Shown one piece after another: positions 27,667-35,316 of a stretch of 64,000 nt of DNA (positions within the stretch are counted from its first letter, which is position 1; each line of letters begins with the position of its first letter). Origin of the DNA: Acidicapsa ligni. GTDB taxonomy: Bacteria; Acidobacteriota; Terriglobia; Terriglobales; Acidobacteriaceae. Under the pieces are notes generated by a model that was not told the origin of the DNA, did not search any database, and saw nothing but the letters and a program-made list of their open reading frames with translations. The stretch lies in NCBI RefSeq assembly GCF_025685655.1, contig NZ_JAGSYG010000006.1:226244-290243 (forward strand), given 5' to 3'. A program made the translations under genes and the position numbers.

Positions 27667-28008
27667 ATGAGTCTAGATCTGACCCCTGTTCATCGCAATT
27701 TGCATACCAAGGTCACATTCCTTGGTCTTGAGTTTGAAGACCTCATCCTCGTGCTCGCGTTGGCGGCACTCATGAATCTTCTTGCTCACTTTGCAGGCAA
27801 CAATGCTCATTTTCTGGGAATGCCACTCAACATCTTTATGGAGTTCGTTGTTCCGGTTTTGACTGTTCCGTTCCTGATCCTGTTCAAGTACGGCAGGCCA
27901 CGGGGCTATCTGACAGATCTTCTGCGTTCGTTCTTTGCTCCGCGGGCGTGGTGCGCACTTGAGCGAGATTCCCAATTGCGAGATGGTTACGTGGTCGAGG
28001 AGGAGTAG
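27667..28008 (+). CDS. VirB3/TrbD-like inner-membrane protein
   Basis: 113 residues. It begins LDLTPVHRNLHTKVTFLGLE, followed by two hydrophobic segments and RPRGYLTDLLRSF, a size and layout typical of VirB3/TrbD. VirB3 works with VirB4 in pilus assembly; the virB4 gene follows after one small gene. Confidence 0.65.
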   Translation: MSLDLTPVHRNLHTKVTFLGLEFEDLILVLALAALMNLLAHFAGNNAHFLGMPLNIFMEFVVPVLTVPFLILFKYGRPRGYLTDLLRSFFAPRAWCALERDSQLRDGYVVEEE

Positions 28009-28012
28009 CAGT

Positions 28013-28216
28013 ATGCGGGCTTCGATCAAGACAGAGGCGGACGGGATGGTCAACTTGCGGCTCGACCCAGAAGCAGCCCAGGCCGTGTTCGCAAGCGTGG
28101 TCTTCGCATCCCGATTTCACGAAGGGATTACGCCTCTCGCGGTGATGGCGGCCGAGAGGTTAGATGGCGACGGCAAGCCCCCCGTGACCAAATGGAGAAG
28201 AGAGCTATGCCAATGA
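28013..28216 (+). CDS. Small protein of unknown function between VirB3- and VirB4-like genes
   Basis: 67 residues starting MRASIKTEADGMVNLRLDPE after a GAGGAG ribosome binding site. Soluble, mixed alpha/beta character. It overlaps the VirB4 start by 10 bp, so it is probably coupled. No family recognised. Confidence 0.55.
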   Translation: MRASIKTEADGMVNLRLDPEAAQAVFASVVFASRFHEGITPLAVMAAERLDGDGKPPVTKWRRELCQ

Positions 28217-30855
28217 CATATGCAGAACACGAAAAGAAGCTTAAGGCTCCAGCGGTCTGCGAACTGCTGCCGCTGCGCGATCTTCCCAGTGGCGATAACG
28301 TGATGGTGCGAACAAACGGCGCCTTGGCCGCGGGATACGAGCTGCGAGGCATTCTGGCCTACTTCGCTACCGACGGCGACCGCAATCAGACCAAGTCGAT
28401 GCTCGAAGCCCTCTTCCGCAGCGTGCCCGATGTCAGTATGCGCATCCAGTTCCGCTACGAGATCTCCGAACACCTTGGCGACTTACTAGAGAGCTATGTC
28501 GGACAACAGAGAGCAGAACAAGCCGAAGTCATGGCTCTCGATACCCACCGTCTGCGCATGTGGCAGCAAAAGGAGAAGAACGGCTTCTTCTTTGAGAACC
28601 GACTCCATGTCTATCTCATCTGGGACCCGCGTATTCACGCGAAGCTGTATCACTCCATGCAACAGAACCGAAAGGTTGGCGGATTCACGGTCAGCCAGAA
28701 GAAGGCAATTCAGCGAACCCGCAAGGAACATGAAACATACCTTGCCGAGTTCGAGTCAATTCTCCGGGGTATCGAGGGGTCGATGGAGGCGGCCAACCTT
28801 GGTCCCCGGAGGCTCTCGACGCAAGACCTGTTCGAGGAGCTGAAGCACTCACAACATCCGATCCGTCGTGATCATCGCCCCTATGTGCCTGGTGAGGAGA
28901 TGTTTGAGTATCGGAGCGCGCGGGAACAGGCGACGCAGGCGAGCATTCTCAATGAAACTGAGACGTACCTGAACATCGATGGCTACCTCTATTCAGTCAT
29001 CAGCCTCAAAGAGCTTCCGGACGCGACATTCCCTGGAATGTTGCAGAACTTCTCCACGCTCGGTTTTCCTCTAGTCATCAGCGGGCAAGTAGTTATTCCC
29101 GATCAGGTGAAGGTACTCAAATCCTACAAAAGGCGCCTCCAGAAGATGACCGCAGCGCAGAAAGATGCGAACGGCAACTTCAAGTCGAACCCGGAAGCTG
29201 AGGTGGCACAGGCCCAGCTCATTCAAGTGCAGCGCGACATTATCTCGTCATCTCTGAAGACCGCGAAGCTGAGTCTCTCGGTTGTAGTCCGCACCTCGCA
29301 GCCAGCGGTGACATTCGCCGACCTCGAGCGATGCGAGCGCAATCTCGCCAACCGGACGCAAGAAGTGCTCAACGCCTTTACGCATATGAATGGCTCGAAG
29401 GCCGTGATGGAAACGATCGCCAAGCGGCGCATCTTTCTCGGAACGTTGCCGGGCATGGCTGAGGCGGACAAGCGAGACCAGGACATGCTCACCTCGAACG
29501 TCGCGGATCTGGTACCGGTGGAGATGCCATGGACCGGCACGCGCAGAAGTCCTTTGATCCTGTTTGAGACCCCTTTTCGCCAGCTCATTCCTTTCTCGAT
29601 GTTCGACCCGGACCTCTCCGACGCGAATGGGTTGCTGATGGCGAAGAGCGGAGGGGGTAAGACCTTGGCCGCTCAACAGATGCTCCTAATGGCGGCTCGC
29701 GCGAATCCACTAATCTCCATCCTCGAACGTGGCGATTCCTATCAGCCCCTTGTTGAATTGATGGGCGGCGAGATGATCGAGATGTCGCTCGATAGCGACC
29801 AGACCATCAATCCCTGGGACCTTCCAAGGGGAGAGACGAAACCCTCCAACGATCAGATTTCGTTTTTGAAAAATCTGACCCGGCATATGCTCGGGGAGAA
29901 CACCCCTCCGGACCTGGACATTGACCTGCTCGACAGCGTTCTTCTCGAGGCAATCACCTCCACCTACAAACGCTGCAGCGCAAAGACGTCGAACCCAACT
30001 CCGCTATTCGGGGATCTGGCCGCAGAACTTGCACACTGGCAGGACCGCGACAGGAATCAGAAGATCAATGCGATGGCCCAAATGGCATCGACCAAGCTTC
30101 GCGCTTGGGTCGATGACGGACCTTATGCGCGATTGTTCGACCGGCCAACCACAGTCAAGCTGGACAATCCATGGCTGTATTTCAACGTCGAGAAGCTGAA
30201 AGACGATCCGCGCCTCGAACGCGCCGAGAGTCTTTTGATTGCGCACACCGCCACCTATCGAGCATCCGGACTCGCGGGACGGCCGAGCATCGTTTTGCTG
30301 GATGAGTGCTGGGCGCTTCTCGAGTCTCCCATCCTGGCAAGCGTGGTGGTGCAACTGTTTCGCACGGCGCGCAAACGCAACGCCAGCGTTTGGGGTATCA
30401 GTCAGACGCCCGAAGACTTCGTAGGCACGCCCGATCGGCCGAATGAGCACGGAGCGGGCATCGTCAAGAATGCAACGACCAAAATCATAGGTAAGCAGCC
30501 CGGTGATATGACGGCTCTTCGAGAGCATGTTCACCTGAATGAGACCGCACTCAATCAGATCAAAACCTTTGCTCACCCTAAAAAAGGCCACAGTGCCGAG
30601 TTCCTTATTGCGATTGGAGAGAAGGCAGAATCCACACACTCGATTCGTGTGGTTCCCAGTGCGGTCGACTACTGGATCACGACGACCTATGCGCGCGAAC
30701 GCAACTATCGCAAGTGGTGGTTGCGTCGGCATCGGCAACTTCCGCCGATCGAAGCCTATGAACGACTCGCTGAACAGTATCCAAGGGGATTAGCAGAGAT
30801 CGGACCTCTCCCTATCGAGTTGTCCGGAGAAATGCACGAGGCACTGACGCAATGA
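28207..30855 (+). CDS. VirB4/TrbE conjugal transfer ATPase
   Basis: 882 residues. Walker A AKSGGGKT (Lys about 485) and Walker B IVLLDECWAL (Asp-Glu about 699-700) are clear, as is the RKRNASVWGISQTPEDF segment typical of VirB4. VirB4 energises pilus assembly and substrate passage at the inner membrane and is a reliable marker of conjugation systems. ATG 28207 is chosen over 28192 by spacing from GAGAAGAG. Confidence 0.95.
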   Translation: MPMTYAEHEKKLKAPAVCELLPLRDLPSGDNVMVRTNGALAAGYELRGILAYFATDGDRNQTKSMLEALFRSVPDVSMRIQFRYEISEHLGDLLESYVGQQRAEQAEVMALDTHRLRMWQQKEKNGFFFENRLHVYLIWDPRIHAKLYHSMQQNRKVGGFTVSQKKAIQRTRKEHETYLAEFESILRGIEGSMEAANLGPRRLSTQDLFEELKHSQHPIRRDHRPYVPGEEMFEYRSAREQATQASILNETETYLNIDGYLYSVISLKELPDATFPGMLQNFSTLGFPLVISGQVVIPDQVKVLKSYKRRLQKMTAAQKDANGNFKSNPEAEVAQAQLIQVQRDIISSSLKTAKLSLSVVVRTSQPAVTFADLERCERNLANRTQEVLNAFTHMNGSKAVMETIAKRRIFLGTLPGMAEADKRDQDMLTSNVADLVPVEMPWTGTRRSPLILFETPFRQLIPFSMFDPDLSDANGLLMAKSGGGKTLAAQQMLLMAARANPLISILERGDSYQPLVELMGGEMIEMSLDSDQTINPWDLPRGETKPSNDQISFLKNLTRHMLGENTPPDLDIDLLDSVLLEAITSTYKRCSAKTSNPTPLFGDLAAELAHWQDRDRNQKINAMAQMASTKLRAWVDDGPYARLFDRPTTVKLDNPWLYFNVEKLKDDPRLERAESLLIAHTATYRASGLAGRPSIVLLDECWALLESPILASVVVQLFRTARKRNASVWGISQTPEDFVGTPDRPNEHGAGIVKNATTKIIGKQPGDMTALREHVHLNETALNQIKTFAHPKKGHSAEFLIAIGEKAESTHSIRVVPSAVDYWITTTYARERNYRKWWLRRHRQLPPIEAYERLAEQYPRGLAEIGPLPIELSGEMHEALTQ

Positions 30856-31694
30856 ACGACACGACGAAACCTACCGATTTGCGTCCGAACGACGCGCCCG
30901 ATGCCGGGAACGACCCATCCCCAAGAGCGCCTCGTCGGACTCGCTGGAACAGGAGATTGGGAATTGCTGCGCTGACTGTGGCAGCCACAGTTGCGTTGCC
31001 GACGCTGGGACACGCTCAATTCCTAACAGTCTTTGACTCTATCTTTAGTTCCATCCAGAGCGACATCGGGACTTCATTGAGTTCCGTCAACCAAGTTATG
31101 CAGCAGGTTACGAAGCTCTACCAGACGACGGTTGCTCCCCTGGCTGCGCTCAACCAGGCTCGCGGCTTCGTTTCGACATCAATCTCTAGTTTCCGCAACT
31201 CGATGAACCAGATATTTACGACATCGTTCACCAGTGCAGTTACTCCCGGCCCGCAGCAATTCGAGTCCATCTTGCATAGCAGGCTGGCGACGCAGATTCC
31301 TTCGCTTCAAGCCAGTTTCACGACGAACTACGGTGCGATTCCACAGGTCAATGCCGCATCACCACAAGACCGCGTGATGATGGACATGGACGACGCCTTG
31401 GGTCAACAAAACCTCAAAACCACTCTTGTCGCGGACCAAGGCCAGGATCTCATCCTCCAGACCGCAAATCAGATGGAAAACCAAGTCGCGGTGAGTACGC
31501 CGGGCTCGAATCCATATCTGACTGCACAAGCACAAGTCGCGAACCTTCGGTGTCAGGCCTACATGCAAATGATGCTTGCGGCAGAGTTGCGGCAGGAGGC
31601 GGGCCGCATCGCGCACGACAATGTTCTCGTAAAGCGCCGAACCACTTCGACGGGTGGCATAAACAGCCTCATCAATGGAACGCTGACCCGATAA
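30852..31694 (+). CDS. TrbJ/VirB5-like secreted protein, copy 1
   Basis: 280 residues, overlapping the VirB4 stop by 4 bp. An N-terminal hydrophobic segment (LGIAALTVAATVALPTLGHAQ) serves as signal peptide. The rest is Gln/Ser/Thr-rich and helical with 'VMQQVTKLYQTTVAPLAALN', as in TrbJ. It ends INSLINGTLTR; the next gene product ends NNNLINGSLTNR, which marks the two as paralogs. VirB5/TrbJ proteins sit at the pilus tip. Confidence 0.75.
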   Translation: MNDTTKPTDLRPNDAPDAGNDPSPRAPRRTRWNRRLGIAALTVAATVALPTLGHAQFLTVFDSIFSSIQSDIGTSLSSVNQVMQQVTKLYQTTVAPLAALNQARGFVSTSISSFRNSMNQIFTTSFTSAVTPGPQQFESILHSRLATQIPSLQASFTTNYGAIPQVNAASPQDRVMMDMDDALGQQNLKTTLVADQGQDLILQTANQMENQVAVSTPGSNPYLTAQAQVANLRCQAYMQMMLAAELRQEAGRIAHDNVLVKRRTTSTGGINSLINGTLTR

Positions 31695-31705
31695 GGAGAG
31701 CCGCT

Positions 31706-32617
31706 ATGACAGACCCAAAGAACAATCCCGACAAGGTGCGCAAACCATTCTTCTGGTGGAAGAGGCGGCAACCTGTGTCCGAATCCGCGAAGCCGATAAG
31801 AGCGAGCGATGCAAATGTGAAACTCATTAGGCGCCCCTGGTATCGATCGACTGCTCTCAAGATCGGTTGTGCAGCTCTCGGTCTCTTGATCGTCATTCCG
31901 AGGCACGCGCACGGCCAGCTTGGCATCGACACGGCAGCCATCATGGCCGCATTGTCAAAGATGCAATCGCTGATGAACACCTATATCGCGGCTCCCCTCA
32001 AGACGATCAACCAGTACGAACAAAGCGCAGCGAAGTACGAGCAACAGGTGATGTATCCGCTCACGGCGATTAACCAAGCCAAGAGTTCGGTAATGCAGGC
32101 GGAAAGCCAATTTACTCAGATGAGCAATATGTTCCGCACCATGAATGTGTCCAGTGCCACGTTGCCACAGTCGCAAAATCTTGAATCGCTCCTACTCTCG
32201 CGCAATTCCGCCAATGTGCCGACGGTATCGACCCAGTTTCAGTCGGTCTATGGCGTGGTGATGGCGCAGAACTCGTCGTCACCCGCCGTTCGGACGATGA
32301 CGGACATGACGGACGCCCAGGCTCAAGACGCGATGAAGAGAGCCATTGAGATCGACGCCTTAGCGACCGCCGAACTCAATGAGGCGGATCAGATGGGGCA
32401 GCAGATTACGCAGGCTGCACCGGGGAGCGCTCCGATTCTTGAGGCAGAGGCAGATGTCTGGGTCGTGCGCGCGAATGCTTACACGCAGGCTGCACTCGCA
32501 GAACTGATGCGGACTCGCGGCATCGACCTTGCTAATCAGAGCAAGGTCTCGAAGCTTGCGACTACAGACAATACAAGCAATAACAACCTGATCAACGGAT
32601 CGCTCACGAACAGGTGA
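31706..32617 (+). CDS. TrbJ/VirB5-like secreted protein, copy 2
   Basis: 303 residues. A long basic N-terminus precedes a hydrophobic segment (ALKIGCAALGLLIVIPRHAHG). The mature part has MNTYIAAPLKTINQYEQSAA and is helical. It aligns with copy 1 in the C-terminal half: APGSAPILEAEADVWVVRAN against TPGSNPYLTAQAQVANLRCQ, and similar final residues. ATG 31706 follows AGGAGA. Confidence 0.72.
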   Translation: MTDPKNNPDKVRKPFFWWKRRQPVSESAKPIRASDANVKLIRRPWYRSTALKIGCAALGLLIVIPRHAHGQLGIDTAAIMAALSKMQSLMNTYIAAPLKTINQYEQSAAKYEQQVMYPLTAINQAKSSVMQAESQFTQMSNMFRTMNVSSATLPQSQNLESLLLSRNSANVPTVSTQFQSVYGVVMAQNSSSPAVRTMTDMTDAQAQDAMKRAIEIDALATAELNEADQMGQQITQAAPGSAPILEAEADVWVVRANAYTQAALAELMRTRGIDLANQSKVSKLATTDNTSNNNLINGSLTNR

Positions 32618-32624
32618 CACACTC

Positions 32625-34031
32625 ATGACGTTCCTTCACCCCAGCCTCGCTATGCTCGCATTCTTTCAGGGGACTCAACTGAGCCTGTTCGAGCGTTTTC
32701 TGACGCAAGCCGTGTCCGGCATCAACTCGACCAGCATCACCTCCGGAATGCAGAACGCAGCCTATGTCGTCCTGCTGGTCGGGTTCCTTTGGCAGATGTA
32801 CCAGTCGGCGCTGCATGGGGGTGATGTACGTGGTTTGGGAACAAATCTCATCAAGTATGTCGTCACCGCCCTTGTAGTGATGAATTACAGCACGGTCTTC
32901 ACTGCGGTCAATCAAGGTTTTGTGAACGCAGGTAATTGGGTCGGTAATGCCTCGGGCGCAGGGAATCTCTTTGACAATTGGGCAACCGACATCCAAACCC
33001 AGTTTAGTCAAGATGGCGCGCAGCAAATGTGGGGTTTGATTACTGGCTCGATTGCCGGGTTAATCGACGCCGTCCTCATCTTGGTGGCGTACATCCTGTA
33101 TCCCGTCGTTATAGCGATCTTCGGATTCTTCTACATCTTCTACGGGAGCATCCTGTATATCTTTGGCCCAATCGTGATTGCCCTCATGCCTCTCGGCGCA
33201 ACGAATCGTCTTGCCAAAGCCTACGTCGAGAACGTGATGATCTGGAATGCGTGGCCCATTTTGTATGGGGGCTTTGGAGCTCTTCTGAGCGCAGTGCAAA
33301 TGGGCCAGGTGGGCCAAATGTTGAGTCAGAATAACTTCCTTGGCGGCTTGGGAAATCTTGAGGGTTCGTTCCTCATTGGAGCGACAAGCATCATCTACTC
33401 CCTCGCAATCGCAGTTATTCCGTTCATTGCGAAGAGGATCGTGAGCGGCGACGTCGGATCTACCGCTGGTGCGCTGATCGGTGCTGCCGCTACCGCATTG
33501 ACAGCGGGCGCAGCTGCAGTGGAGGGTGCGGTGGCGGGTGCAACGGCCGCGGGAGCCAGCGGAGCAGCAGGAGCTTCAGGAGGTGGGTCGGCTGCAGGCG
33601 CAGCCTCGAGCGCAGGGGGATCGGTCGCGACTTCACCAGGCGCGAACCAGCCGGCTCCTCCGCAGAGCAGCCCTGGATCCTCCGCAACCGCTCGCACGAG
33701 TGAGGGGGGCGGAGGGCTTGGCGGCGGTCCCACGATTGAAGGACACGCAGAACAAATTCGCAACTCCATGAGCGAAGCTCTGGGAGAAGGCAACGCGGAC
33801 ACGAGTGGGCAGAGTGCAGGCGAATCAGTCGCGGCTGCAACCGGCTCGAGTTCATCCGGCGGTGGGTCCGCTAACAAATCCACCAGTGGCGCTCGCTCAT
33901 CGCAACCGGCGAAGAGAGGCCCCACCGTGCATCGCTACAACATTGGAACCTGGGGAACTTATCATGCCGCGCGGCTTGTGGCGCGCGGAGTGGCGAGTAC
34001 AGTGCGGAGCAAAGACGACGACAGGAAATAG
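32625..34031 (+). CDS. TrbL/VirB6-like inner-membrane protein
   Basis: 468 residues. A central block of about six hydrophobic segments (e.g. YVVLLVGFLWQMY, LIDAVLILVAYILYPVVIAI, FGPIVIALMPLG) matches TrbL/VirB6, the polytopic inner-membrane channel component. The C-terminal 150 residues are a low-complexity Gly/Ala/Ser tail, common in TrbL. Confidence 0.85.
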   Translation: MTFLHPSLAMLAFFQGTQLSLFERFLTQAVSGINSTSITSGMQNAAYVVLLVGFLWQMYQSALHGGDVRGLGTNLIKYVVTALVVMNYSTVFTAVNQGFVNAGNWVGNASGAGNLFDNWATDIQTQFSQDGAQQMWGLITGSIAGLIDAVLILVAYILYPVVIAIFGFFYIFYGSILYIFGPIVIALMPLGATNRLAKAYVENVMIWNAWPILYGGFGALLSAVQMGQVGQMLSQNNFLGGLGNLEGSFLIGATSIIYSLAIAVIPFIAKRIVSGDVGSTAGALIGAAATALTAGAAAVEGAVAGATAAGASGAAGASGGGSAAGAASSAGGSVATSPGANQPAPPQSSPGSSATARTSEGGGGLGGGPTIEGHAEQIRNSMSEALGEGNADTSGQSAGESVAAATGSSSSGGGSANKSTSGARSSQPAKRGPTVHRYNIGTWGTYHAARLVARGVASTVRSKDDDRK

Positions 34032-34041
34032 GAGGTAATCC

Positions 34042-34782
34042 ATGAAGAGCAATAGCACTGCGACTGCGCCCATCGCGGTCCCGCCCAAATATTACGAGGT
34101 CGATGGCGCCTTGAAGGCCAATGCCAATAAGGCGTGGCTCCTTGCATTTCTAACTGTTCCCATCGCGCTGCTTGCCATCGGGTTTGCGATCTTTGTCCGT
34201 CTACAGCCACCGACGGTTATTCGCATCGGTCCCAACGGTGAAGCGGCAGTGTTAGGCAAGACCGCGAAGGGCGCGCCTCTTGACGCGGCTATCGCTGGCA
34301 CGGATCAGTTTCTCGATGAGGCGTTTGTAAAACGATTCCTCGGGACCTACCTGAACTACTCTCCGGCGGACGTCGACGATCATTGGGCCAATAGCCTGAA
34401 CATGATGACGCGGAATCTCCGCGCATACACGATCAAGGCGATGGCGGATGACAATACACGCGGAAAGATTGACGACGATCAGATCGAGTCAGTGTTCCAT
34501 TTGCGCGAGATCAAACCCGTGTCCGGCGAGCCTCTGACCTATCTGATCTACGGAGTGAAGGACGTTCACCGTCTCTCGAAAGGGGTGGAGTCTACCGATC
34601 ACTTCGTAAACGAGTACCGGGTGCGGTTGATTGCGGACCGCCGGTCAGATGTGAACCCCGACGGACTTTGGATCGCGGAATATACCGAGCGCCCAATCGA
34701 CGGTGAGCGTCGTGACCGGATCCTCGCCGCGCCGAACGCCATGCCGGAAAGCGATGGCGCACCAAACAAAGGAGGTCAATGA
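34042..34782 (+). CDS. VirB8/TrbF-like bitopic protein
   Basis: 246 residues. Short cytoplasmic N-terminus, one transmembrane helix (LLAFLTVPIALLAIGFAIFV), then a periplasmic domain of alpha+beta character containing AFVKRFLGTYLNYSPADVDD. This is the organisation of VirB8/TrbF, the assembly factor of the inner-membrane complex. AGGAGG precedes ATG 34042. Confidence 0.75.
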   Translation: MKSNSTATAPIAVPPKYYEVDGALKANANKAWLLAFLTVPIALLAIGFAIFVRLQPPTVIRIGPNGEAAVLGKTAKGAPLDAAIAGTDQFLDEAFVKRFLGTYLNYSPADVDDHWANSLNMMTRNLRAYTIKAMADDNTRGKIDDDQIESVFHLREIKPVSGEPLTYLIYGVKDVHRLSKGVESTDHFVNEYRVRLIADRRSDVNPDGLWIAEYTERPIDGERRDRILAAPNAMPESDGAPNKGGQ

Positions 34783-35081
34783 TGGACGCCCAACTGACTA
34801 AAGTCGCGGAGACTCAGCCGGCCCTCAATCAGTCGGCCGAACCCAGACGGACCCGGCGACCGCGTCAACAGACGGAAGAGATCGTTCGGTACTTCCTCGC
34901 CAAGGAGGGATCGTCTGCCGAGAAGCCGGAGCTTGGAGTTGAAGTGGCGACTGAAGGCGAAGCATTGATCAAAGCGTTCCAGTCGAAGAACGGAGTTATT
35001 TATACCCTCCTTGCCTACAAGGCGGAGGCGGAGATACAGGGAGGATCTCCGACATTGGTAAAGCGGCCTCTGCGTAAATAG
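34779..35081 (+). CDS. Small protein of unknown function
   Basis: 100 residues, starting ATGATG and overlapping the VirB8-like stop by 4 bp. The N-terminal third is Arg/Gln/Pro-rich (EPRRTRRPRQQTEE); the rest is a mixed fold ending TLVKRPLRK. No family recognised. Coupling suggests a transfer or regulatory role. Confidence 0.55.
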   Translation: MMDAQLTKVAETQPALNQSAEPRRTRRPRQQTEEIVRYFLAKEGSSAEKPELGVEVATEGEALIKAFQSKNGVIYTLLAYKAEAEIQGGSPTLVKRPLRK

Positions 35082-35316
35082 GGCCGCACGGTCACGGGAT
35101 TCAAAGAGGAGACATACCTGAAACACGGCTAATGTCAACCTCCTTTGACGCCTTATCGCACTGCGATGAGGAATTCCGCTGACCCGGTTTGCAATCTCGA
35201 GCCTGGTTCGGTCCACATCCACCCCTAACCCGGGCGGCCAGGCGAAGAGATACAGGAAACCGGCATCAGCAGGTCTCTTGTCACTTCGTTGGAAGCGCCA
35301 GACAAGTGAGGAGAAA

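Noticed and set aside
33395..33925. 176-codon minus-strand frame rich in Pro and Ala
   Set aside because: Antisense of the Gly/Ala/Ser tail of the TrbL-like protein.
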